This document shows positions 51,027 to 58,178 of a stretch of DNA of 64,000 bases, in pieces (position 1 is the first letter of the stretch; the number at the start of each line of letters is the position of its first letter). Origin of the DNA: Chloroflexi bacterium bin125 (GTDB taxonomy: Bacteria > Chloroflexota > Dehalococcoidia > Bin125); assembly GCA_002239025.1 (NCBI GenBank), contig MPNM01000004.1, forward strand, positions 1-64,000, in the 5' to 3' direction. A model generated the notes under the pieces. It was given only the letters and a program-made list of their open reading frames with translations. It had not been told where the DNA came from and did no database searches. Position numbers and translations under genes: made by a program.

Positions 51027-51921
51027 CGACATCAGCGTCGGGCAGTCGCTGTCGCATCACATCAATCGCTTCAGGGTTGCTGTCGATCAGCAGATACCGT
51101 CGGTCTAGCGCCAGCGCAGCTTCACCTACGGTCCCACTTCCCGCAAACGGATCCAGGACGAGTTCGCCCGTCTCGCTCGATGCGCGGATGATTCGCTCCG
51201 CAAGTGCCATTGGCTTTTGCGTGGGGTAGCCGGTTCGCTCGTGAGCATTCGTGCCGACAATCGTGTGCCACCAGACATCTGTGGGTAGCTTGCCGCGCTC
51301 TGCTTTTTCCTTACCAACGAGACCGGGCGCCATGTAGGGAATCCGGTCGATCGCATCTTGATCGAATATGTATCGCTCTTTGTCTTTGACGTACACGAGG
51401 ATGTTGTCATGCTTGGCCGGCCAGCGCCGCTTTGGTCGCCCGCCGAAGTCGTACGCCCAGATGATTTCATTAAGAAAGCAGTCGCGACCGAACATGCTGT
51501 CGAGCAGGACCTTCACATAGTGAACTTCGCGCGCATCGAGATGTAAGTACAGGGTGCCGTCGGGTCGTAGGACGCGCCAGAGTTCGGCGAGACGGGGCCG
51601 GAGAAACTCGATGTACTGTTCGAACGCATCCGCGTAGGCGTGCGACGACGCCTGCTCAGTCCGATAGCGCCGACCGCCGAATCCGGAACGGTCTCCGTCA
51701 TCATCCTGGACCGTGCGCAATCGTTGATACGTGCGCACGTTGCCGGTGTTGAAGGGCGGATCGGTGTAGACGAGTTGCACACTCTCGCCGGGCAGCGCCT
51801 GCAGGACCGGAAGGTTGTCACTTTCGACAATCCGGCCGGCGCGCTCAGCGGGCACAGTGGACAATCCGCTAACCGGTCCCCACGGCAACAGCGCCTGGCT
51901 GGTGCAGTGCCTCGGGGACAT
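51016..51921 (-). CDS. Solitary DNA adenine/cytosine-N methyltransferase (beta-class order)
   Basis: 301 aa from the ATG at 51921; later GTG/TTG starts near 51855-51864 are also possible and would avoid the 53-bp overlap with the upstream RCC1 gene. Motif IV TDPPF comes before motif I DPFAGSGTVGEAAL, so this is a beta-class N6-adenine or N4-cytosine enzyme. A variable region (about 55-190) is the likely target-recognition part. TGYPTQKPMALAERII is the motif X-like segment typical of Type III or orphan MTases. No restriction gene is adjacent, which favours an orphan regulatory or protective role. Confidence 0.8.
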   Translation of the reverse strand: MSPRHCTSQALLPWGPVSGLSTVPAERAGRIVESDNLPVLQALPGESVQLVYTDPPFNTGNVRTYQRLRTVQDDDGDRSGFGGRRYRTEQASSHAYADAFEQYIEFLRPRLAELWRVLRPDGTLYLHLDAREVHYVKVLLDSMFGRDCFLNEIIWAYDFGGRPKRRWPAKHDNILVYVKDKERYIFDQDAIDRIPYMAPGLVGKEKAERGKLPTDVWWHTIVGTNAHERTGYPTQKPMALAERIIRASSETGELVLDPFAGSGTVGEAALALDRRYLLIDSNPEAIDVMRQRLPDADVVRQ

Positions 51922-54088
51922 CGGTGTTGCCGTACTTGTTGATGCCCCAGCAGACGACTTCGCCGTCCTCGTTCAGCGCACAACTGTGCTCAGCGCCCAC
52001 TGTCAAGGCGGTAAAGACACCCTCCGGCGGATTCGCCTGACCCCAGACGTCGCGACCCCAGCAGGAGATCTCTCCCGACGCGGTCATCGCGCATGTGTGT
52101 TCTCCACCGCAAGACACGGAGACGTATGTGCCGTCTCCGATTTCGAGCTTGCCGTAGTCATCGTCGCCCCAGCAAGTGATTTCGCCCGCGTCGTTCAACG
52201 CGCAAGAATGTGCGTATCCCGCCGAGATGGCCACAAACGGACCCTCGGGCGCTTCCGACTGTCCAAAGGCATTCGCACCCCAACAAGAGACCTCGCCAGC
52301 TTCGTTGAGAGCGCAGGAGTGGGCATAACCGACGCTGAGGCTCTGCCATTGACCTGTTGGCGGTTCAAGCTGTCCGCTCCGACCGGTACCCCAACAATCA
52401 ATTGTTCCTTCGAGGGTCAGCGCGCAGGAGAATGAGGCTCCGCTGCCGACCATCTGATAATGACTCACGGTGGGCGGGCTCAGCGCCGATCCCTCTCCCG
52501 TGCCCCAACAGGTGTCCCGACTAAAGGCGCCGAACTCATCGCGATCACAGTCACTCTCGCCGATTCTGAATGGAGTCAATCTCGATGCGTCCTCGGGCAG
52601 CTCGCTGGCCGGCGCGTCGGTCTGTCCGTATCCGTCCCAACCCCAACAGACCAGCTCATTGTCCTGGTCAACCGCGCAAGTATGTGAGAGGCCGGGACCG
52701 ATCGAGACAAACGATCCGGCAGGTGCGTCCGACTGACCATCGCCATTCGATCCCCAGCAAGAGGCGCTGCCATCTTCGTCCAACGCACAGGTGTGCAACG
52801 CTCCCGCGACAAGAGTGCTAAACGTCCCACCGGGCGACGTCGTCTGTCCGCTGCCGTTCGATCCCCAACAGCGAACGGTGCCATCACTCGTAAATCCGCA
52901 GGTATGCGCGTTGCCGGCGCCCACTGCTGAGTAGCTCCCTGGCGGCGGGCTGCTCTGACCATGACCGTCCCAGCCCCAACAACCGAGCTCGCCATCGCCA
53001 TCGATTGCGCAGGTATGCCAGTCTCCTGCTACAAAGCTCGCATACGCTCCGGGCGGAATGTCCAACTGTCCGTCGCCGCCATAGCCCCAGCAGTGGATCG
53101 CGCCTTCGCTGTCCTGGGCGCAACTATGAGCGCCGCCCACATCAAGGGCGACGAATCGTCCATTGGGAGCATCGGTTTGACCAAACAGATTGTCGCCCCA
53201 ACATGCCACTTCACCAGACGTTGAAAGTGCGCAGCTGTGGCCCGGACCAGAACTCAGAGAAACATACGTCCCGTCCGGCGGCGAGGCCTGTCCGTAGAGG
53301 TCCACTCCCCAGCAATCAATCGAGCCGCTGGGGTCCAGGGCGCAACCATGGAGTGAGCCCATGCTGACCGCCACATAGCGTCCCACGGGCGCATCTAGCT
53401 GACCCAGGCTGTTGTCGCCCCAGCAGACGATGCCACCGCCAACATTCAGCGCGCAATTGTGACCTGCATCCGCAGTCAGTGTGAGGAACTTGCCCTCCGG
53501 CGGATCGTTCTGACCAAACTCATGCGATCCCCAGCATTCGATGGTCCCATCGGCAATCACTGCGCAACTATGGTTGCTACCGAGCCCAAGGAGTTGGGGC
53601 GACTTGACCGTGACAGTTCGCAATCTCGGGGGATGCGGAATCGTCACCGCAGTGCTTCCTAGCCAGCGTCCGTGATCGATGTCGGCCGGGATGAATCTCA
53701 GCCTGGGTAGCACATCATCGTCGACACCTTCGACGCGGAGGCCAAGTTCCGTGCGTCCATCATCCAGTTGCCGCGCGCGGACAAACAGCGTCCGGCCATC
53801 GGCGATGACAATCTCGGAACTCGTTCTCCAATTCGTACTCGTCGTGTTCCGAGATAGGTAACGGAGGTCAGGCAGGTAAGTTCGCTCGCCAATACGCAGG
53901 CCAAACTCGCTGCGCTCGCCTTCAACAACTCGAGCAACGATGCGCGCGCTCAGGTCGTCATCGCTAGTCTGAGCAACGCCAGGCTTGACCGATCCCGGCA
54001 ACGTCAAGAGCGCTACCAACAGCGAAATCCCTAGAAGCCCCAGCGTTAACACGCTGGCAGTCCCTCTGCTGATGCCTGTCCTAGGCAT
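51869..54088 (-). CDS. Secreted RCC1-repeat (propeller) protein with N-terminal EFGLR module pair
   Basis: 739 aa from the ATG at 54088, which overlaps the flavin reductase stop by 8 bp. A longer in-frame start exists but would lie inside that gene. N-terminal hydrophobic signal at about 14-40, ending VAQTSDDD. EFGLR modules at about 48-95 and 100-150 (SEFGLRI, TELGLRV, LPDLRYL, LPRLRFI). Then fourteen RCC1-type repeats of about 37 residues, each with a paired (H-x-C-A) ... (C-W-G) core, plus one degenerate unit around DTCWGTGEGS. Two seven-bladed propellers would need fourteen blades. Each repeat has one cysteine pair, which suggests disulfide-stabilised export. Function unknown. Confidence 0.85.
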   Translation of the reverse strand: MPRTGISRGTASVLTLGLLGISLLVALLTLPGSVKPGVAQTSDDDLSARIVARVVEGERSEFGLRIGERTYLPDLRYLSRNTTSTNWRTSSEIVIADGRTLFVRARQLDDGRTELGLRVEGVDDDVLPRLRFIPADIDHGRWLGSTAVTIPHPPRLRTVTVKSPQLLGLGSNHSCAVIADGTIECWGSHEFGQNDPPEGKFLTLTADAGHNCALNVGGGIVCWGDNSLGQLDAPVGRYVAVSMGSLHGCALDPSGSIDCWGVDLYGQASPPDGTYVSLSSGPGHSCALSTSGEVACWGDNLFGQTDAPNGRFVALDVGGAHSCAQDSEGAIHCWGYGGDGQLDIPPGAYASFVAGDWHTCAIDGDGELGCWGWDGHGQSSPPPGSYSAVGAGNAHTCGFTSDGTVRCWGSNGSGQTTSPGGTFSTLVAGALHTCALDEDGSASCWGSNGDGQSDAPAGSFVSIGPGLSHTCAVDQDNELVCWGWDGYGQTDAPASELPEDASRLTPFRIGESDCDRDEFGAFSRDTCWGTGEGSALSPPTVSHYQMVGSGASFSCALTLEGTIDCWGTGRSGQLEPPTGQWQSLSVGYAHSCALNEAGEVSCWGANAFGQSEAPEGPFVAISAGYAHSCALNDAGEITCWGDDDYGKLEIGDGTYVSVSCGGEHTCAMTASGEISCWGRDVWGQANPPEGVFTALTVGAEHSCALNEDGEVVCWGINKYGNTDVPEALHQPGAVAVGTG

Positions 54089-54818
54089 CTGGAAGCTCAC
54101 GAGGCAAGCTCGAGGAGTCAGGCTCCGACTCTCCACGTCGTTCTGCATCTTCCCGCCGCTCTGCTTCTTCTTCGCGCTTGATACGTCGTTCAGCCTCAGC
54201 CTCTTCCAGTTCACGACCGATACCTTCCTCGATCATTTGCTCAACTGGACGTTGCTCAACGGTGGAATCGAAGCCATCATCGAGAATGCTATATCTGCGG
54301 CCTCCGAGGTACATCAACGGCTTGTACTCATCATCGTCAAGCGACCACATGCCGGTATTGAAGTCGAACCCATCGGTGTCAGCCTGGGCAGATACTACTT
54401 TGCCGATGAACAATGTATGATCGCCCATGGTGTAGAAATCGTGCAACGTACATTCAATCCAGCCGAGGCAACCTTCCAATAGCGGCGAATCGATCTCCTT
54501 GCCCTTGAACGTGGGCACGCCAGAGGCCTCAATCTTGTCGCCAATCGTGTTCGACACCATACCCAGCCACTGCGTGTGATTGAGTAGCACCTTGGAGGGA
54601 ATGTTTATTGCGAACTCTTCGCCGAATTTGATCATGTCGTGAGTTCGGCGAGACGGATGCACCGCGACCGCGACCAGGGGCGGATTGACCGACACCGGCA
54701 TCACATAGGCGATCGGCGCTGCATTGCCGACTCCGCGCCAATTCGTGGTCACCAGCGCGACCGGCGAGCCGCCGAGTATGCGTCGGGCGTCTTCTTCGAG
54801 CATGCGTTTGCGTACCAT
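54081..54818 (-). CDS. Flavin reductase-family protein with charged C-terminal tail
   Basis: 245 aa. Residues about 10-170 are the FMN-binding split-barrel of flavin:NAD(P)H reductases: SPVALVTTNWRGVGNAAPIAYVMPV, VAVAVHPSRRTHDMI, FAINIPSKVL and the closing CLGWIECTLHDFYTMGDHTLFIGKV. Such proteins deliver reduced FMN to LLM monooxygenases, of which three are encoded nearby. The last 55 residues are almost all Glu, Arg and Ala (EEAEAERRIKREEEAERRED), a coiled-coil-like tail not normal for the family. It precedes and overlaps the RCC1 gene. Confidence 0.83.
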   Translation of the reverse strand: MVRKRMLEEDARRILGGSPVALVTTNWRGVGNAAPIAYVMPVSVNPPLVAVAVHPSRRTHDMIKFGEEFAINIPSKVLLNHTQWLGMVSNTIGDKIEASGVPTFKGKEIDSPLLEGCLGWIECTLHDFYTMGDHTLFIGKVVSAQADTDGFDFNTGMWSLDDDEYKPLMYLGGRRYSILDDGFDSTVEQRPVEQMIEEGIGRELEEAEAERRIKREEEAERREDAERRGESEPDSSSLPRELPDA

Positions 54819-54890
54819 TGACCAATTCTAGCCGCACGACCCGTTCGGTGAGATACGCTGCGGTGAACGCCCCCGAGATGGAGACGAACG

Positions 54891-56072
54891 ATGGTTGATT
54901 TCCACGACAACACCGAAGAAGCCGAATTTCGCGGCGTAGTGCGCTCGTTCATCAGGGACGAGTTCCAGCCGCGCCGAACGAAGATGCGCGAGGAAGCTCG
55001 TGCAGCGCAGGCGTTTGATCGCCCTCCCGCCCAACGCGAGTGGGAGAAGCAACTTGCTAACCGCGGCTGGATCGCGCCCGCCTGGCCCAAGCAGTATGGC
55101 GGTGCCGGTCTCCCGGTGATGCAGCAGTTCATCTTCAACGAAGAAATGGCCGAAGCCCGCGCCCCGCGACCCGGCGGCATTGCCATCGGCATGGTCGGTC
55201 CGACGCTCATCACCATCGGCACCGACGAGCAGCAGGAAGAGCACCTGCCGCCGATCCTTAGTGGAGACGCGATCTGGTGCCAGGGTTATTCAGAGCCGGG
55301 TTCGGGCTCCGACCTCGCCTCCCTGCAGACTCGAGCCGTCAAGGACGGCGACGACTTCGTCATCAACGGACAGAAAATCTGGACCTCGGGTGCACACAAG
55401 TCGGACTGGATGATCCTGCTCGCCCGCACCGATCCCGATGCGCCCAAGCACCGAGGCATTACCTACTTCGTCCTCGACATGCATTCACCGGGCGTCTCGA
55501 CGCGACCGCTGGTCAATATGGCCGGGACACACGAGTTCAATGAGGTCTTTTTCGAGGATGTCCGTATCCCGCAGCACAACGTCCTGGGCGAGGTCAACCG
55601 CGGCTGGTACGGCGCTGTGACCACGCTCGACTTCGAGCGTTCCAGCATCGGCTCGGCCGTCGGCATGCAGCAGTCGGTCGAGGACATCATCCGCTACGCC
55701 AAGGACAACCGAGGCGGTGTCTCAACCGTCGACAAGCGCGAGACGCAGCTCGCCCTGACCGACCGCTACATCGAAACTCAGACGGCGCGGATGATCTCGT
55801 ACCGGATCGTCTCGATGCAGAACCAGGGCCTCATTCCCAACCACGAGGCTTCGATGGCAAAGTTGTTCGCGATGGAACTGAACCAGCGCATCCAGAGCAC
55901 CGCCGTCAAGGTGCTGGGCCTGCACGGCCAGCTCCAGGGCAAGGACGCGCCGCGCCGAGGCCGACACGCCTACGCCTTCATCCGCAGCATCGCGAACACG
56001 ATCGAGGGCGGAACCTCCGAGATCCAGCGAAACATCATCGCGACACGCGGTCTGGGCCTGCCCAGGGGATAA
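54891..56072 (+). CDS. Acyl-CoA dehydrogenase
   Basis: 393 aa, standard length. FAD-dependent alpha,beta-dehydrogenation of acyl-CoA. Landmarks: GWIAPAWPKQYGGAGLP, the substrate loop CQGYSEPGSGSDLASL, INGQKIWTSGAH and the C-terminal TIEGGTSEIQRNIIATRGLG. The acyl chain is not evident from sequence. Divergent from the flavin reductase over 72 bp. Confidence 0.92.
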   Translation: MVDFHDNTEEAEFRGVVRSFIRDEFQPRRTKMREEARAAQAFDRPPAQREWEKQLANRGWIAPAWPKQYGGAGLPVMQQFIFNEEMAEARAPRPGGIAIGMVGPTLITIGTDEQQEEHLPPILSGDAIWCQGYSEPGSGSDLASLQTRAVKDGDDFVINGQKIWTSGAHKSDWMILLARTDPDAPKHRGITYFVLDMHSPGVSTRPLVNMAGTHEFNEVFFEDVRIPQHNVLGEVNRGWYGAVTTLDFERSSIGSAVGMQQSVEDIIRYAKDNRGGVSTVDKRETQLALTDRYIETQTARMISYRIVSMQNQGLIPNHEASMAKLFAMELNQRIQSTAVKVLGLHGQLQGKDAPRRGRHAYAFIRSIANTIEGGTSEIQRNIIATRGLGLPRG

Positions 56073-56105
56073 GTCAGACGGGTACCATTGAGCCTGGAGA
56101 TGACA

Positions 56106-56327
56106 ATGTCCAGGAAGCCCACCCGAAACGGCACAGACCCTGGGGACGCAAGCCAGCGCCCCGACTGGTACGTGCCAATCGCGCCTATGGAGGACGACGG
56201 GCAAACCGTGCAGGAACTGCTGCAGAAGCTGGAAGTCGTCGTCGAACCAGGTGATTTATCGGATGATCTGCGCGCGGAGCTCGCAGAGTATCTCGATCAG
56301 TTCCTCCTACCTCGTCCATCTCCGTGA
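56106..56327 (+). CDS. Antitoxin-like small protein paired with a PIN toxin
   Basis: 73 aa from the ATG at 56106 (GGAG at 56096-56099). A basic N-terminus (SRKPTRNG) leads to YVPIAPMEDDGQTVQELLQKLEVVV and an acidic helical tail. No clear ribbon-helix-helix motif is seen, but the position, size and 4-bp overlap (GTGA at 56324) with a PIN gene are those of an antitoxin. Confidence 0.55.
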   Translation: MSRKPTRNGTDPGDASQRPDWYVPIAPMEDDGQTVQELLQKLEVVVEPGDLSDDLRAELAEYLDQFLLPRPSP

Positions 56328-56761
56328 CTCCACCAGAGCCGATCTTCGTTGACAGTGTGCATTTCATCGCCTTGTACGCGAAAAACGACAATTGGGGCGA
56401 AGCTGCACGCCAGGCGGCAAGATCATTGCATCCGCATCAACGTCTGGTCACTTCACACGGCATATTGAGCGAAACCCTTGCGCACTTCGCACGTGCTTCT
56501 AGGTCATTTCGATCGCGGCTCGCCATGCAGCTTCGACAACTAACGCATGATTCTCAGTACACCGTCGTCACCCAAAACCGGAGTCTGATGGAAAGCGCAC
56601 TCGATGCGTACGGGAACGAATTTGCCAACTCCTCACTCTCCCTGCAGGACTGCGTTGCGATTCTGATTATGCGCGAGTACGGCATCACCTCGATCCTCAC
56701 AGCCGATCAAGAGTTCACTCGTGCCGGTTTCACGCCGTTGCTTCGCCGCTACGTCGATTGA
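56324..56761 (+). CDS. PIN-domain ribonuclease toxin
   Basis: 145 aa, GTG start at 56324. The PIN pattern is clear: IFVDSVHFIALYAKNDNWGEAA (first Asp), SETLAHFARAS (central Glu), SLQDCVAILIMREYGITSILTADQEFTRAGF (last Asp residues). It is the intact third PIN toxin of the window, with no detected truncation. Its antitoxin candidate overlaps upstream. Confidence 0.8.
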   Translation: MTPPEPIFVDSVHFIALYAKNDNWGEAARQAARSLHPHQRLVTSHGILSETLAHFARASRSFRSRLAMQLRQLTHDSQYTVVTQNRSLMESALDAYGNEFANSSLSLQDCVAILIMREYGITSILTADQEFTRAGFTPLLRRYVD

Positions 56762-56784
56762 AGTCTTTGCCCTAGCCGTGCCGC

Positions 56785-57249
56785 TCAACCAACAGTCAGA
56801 TTGGCCTGTAGGTCCTCGGGCTGGACCTGTCCGGGCGCGTTGAACCAGGCGGCAAGGCCAACCACGAGGTCACCTGCGTCGCCACAACCGATTCGAACAC
56901 TGGCCGACTGCCAAGCAGCGTTCAAGTAGATCCCGCCGCGTCGCTGACCAGGGATACGTCGCTGAAAAATCAAATCGTCCGGCTCTCGCGGATCGTGGAT
57001 GATCAATCGCGCGGCCCCGCTGACATCGGAAACTACTGCGGCGATTCCCGCGGCGGCTGAGTCATCACCCCTGGTCGCAACAATCCATGTCCGCTGAGTC
57101 AGCGGAACGCCGACCTGATCCAACCGATCGCAGATCAACCCGACGAGTCTCGAAGCCAAATCCGGATTGAGTTGGTCGGAGACTGCGACTGCCACATAGT
57201 CGTCGTACTCGACCGAAAGAGCTGCAAGTGCTGCTTCCACATCGCTCAT
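56785..57249 (-). CDS. Protein of unknown function coupled to an esterase gene
   Basis: 154 aa from the ATG at 57249, which shares a base with the TGA of the upstream esterase (TGATG). The sequence is soluble with alternating strands (YVAVAVSDQL, RTWIVATRGD, ARLIIHDPREPDD) and a C-terminal region GIYLNAAWQSASVRIGCGDAGD. I do not recognise it. Tight coupling suggests a role linked to the esterase, such as regulation or a cofactor. Confidence 0.55.
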   Translation of the reverse strand: MSDVEAALAALSVEYDDYVAVAVSDQLNPDLASRLVGLICDRLDQVGVPLTQRTWIVATRGDDSAAAGIAAVVSDVSGAARLIIHDPREPDDLIFQRRIPGQRRGGIYLNAAWQSASVRIGCGDAGDLVVGLAAWFNAPGQVQPEDLQANLTVG

Positions 57250-58172
57250 CAGCGACCTGCCTCTTCCAGCAACCAGCCGACGACTCGTTCGCCAATCAGT
57301 TCGGAGTCGAACGTGGGTGTGTGTTCGCCACCAACAATGCGCCAATGCTCAATGGTTACGCCCTCGGCGCATCCCTGACGATAGCGAACAACCCTTGTGT
57401 CAACGCCCTGAATCGCGACGTCAAGATCGATGTCATCCAACGTTTCGGCGTTGTTGAAGTCACATCCCAGTCGCCTCGCCCATCGCATCACGGTTTCGGG
57501 AGCTCTCGGGTATTCGTCGCCGTCGTAAAGGATGACGTCATCCGCGTCGCCGTGGATCTGCAGCATTGAGACGGGCGCGGCATCGGCGCAACGCGACTCA
57601 TCGGAGAACGTGGTTCCGGCGAGCGAGACGATACCTGCCAGCCCTGGCAAGCTCTCGCAGGCGAGTCGAAACGACATGAATCCTCCGTTGGATTGCCCGA
57701 CAGCGTAAATCGAACCGAGACGGACGAGCTCCGACGCCTCGTCGATCAGGGAGCGCAAGTACTGCACGTCGTCTACTTCCGAATCCTCGAAGTCGCAACA
57801 GTAGTCTGTGGCGTTCCAGAAGCGATTGCCATCGCTGTCTCGCGTGCCGTTGGGCATCAGCAACAGGAAACGATCAAGATTGACTCGCGGAATCAGGCCC
57901 ATGTACTGCGAGTGCTCCCAAACATTCGACCCGTAACCATGAAGCGCAATGATCAACGGAAGTTCCTGCGAAGGATCGGAGCCGAATGGTGCGACGAGGG
58001 CAGCGCGGCGGCCTTCCAGATCGAGGCCATAGACCGTGTGATCGGACGCTAGCTGTTGTGTGGCGTCCTCAAAGGTCGGCTCGGTTTCACCGAAAAAAAA
58101 CAGGTAGCCCAACGCGACGATGATTGCGATCAACGGAACGCCGAGACCGAGGATGCCTAACTTGCGCAGCAT
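57249..58172 (-). CDS. PHB-depolymerase/feruloyl-esterase-like hydrolase, single domain, membrane-anchored
   Basis: 307 aa. An N-terminal membrane anchor (LGLGVPLIAIIVALGYLFFF) is followed by an alpha/beta hydrolase domain: PLIIALHGYGSN (oxyanion), YCCDFEDSEVDDVQYLRSLIDEA, YAVGQSNGGFMS with the nucleophilic serine, and a late TPTF segment with the histidine likely in GGEHTP. Conserved cysteines (CCD, RRLGCDF, GCAEG) match the neighbouring tandem protein. The family is LpqC/esterase-PHB-like and cleaves polyesters or feruloyl esters; here probably acting at the outer face of the membrane. It is 6 bp from the two-domain paralogue. Confidence 0.82.
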   Translation of the reverse strand: MLRKLGILGLGVPLIAIIVALGYLFFFGETEPTFEDATQQLASDHTVYGLDLEGRRAALVAPFGSDPSQELPLIIALHGYGSNVWEHSQYMGLIPRVNLDRFLLLMPNGTRDSDGNRFWNATDYCCDFEDSEVDDVQYLRSLIDEASELVRLGSIYAVGQSNGGFMSFRLACESLPGLAGIVSLAGTTFSDESRCADAAPVSMLQIHGDADDVILYDGDEYPRAPETVMRWARRLGCDFNNAETLDDIDLDVAIQGVDTRVVRYRQGCAEGVTIEHWRIVGGEHTPTFDSELIGERVVGWLLEEAGR

Positions 58173-58178
58173 CGACCG

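Noticed and set aside
51920-53650. CRISPR array or DNA satellite
   Set aside because: The periodicity of about 111 bp is coding: it corresponds to RCC1 protein repeats with diverged codons, no identical spacers or short palindromic repeats.
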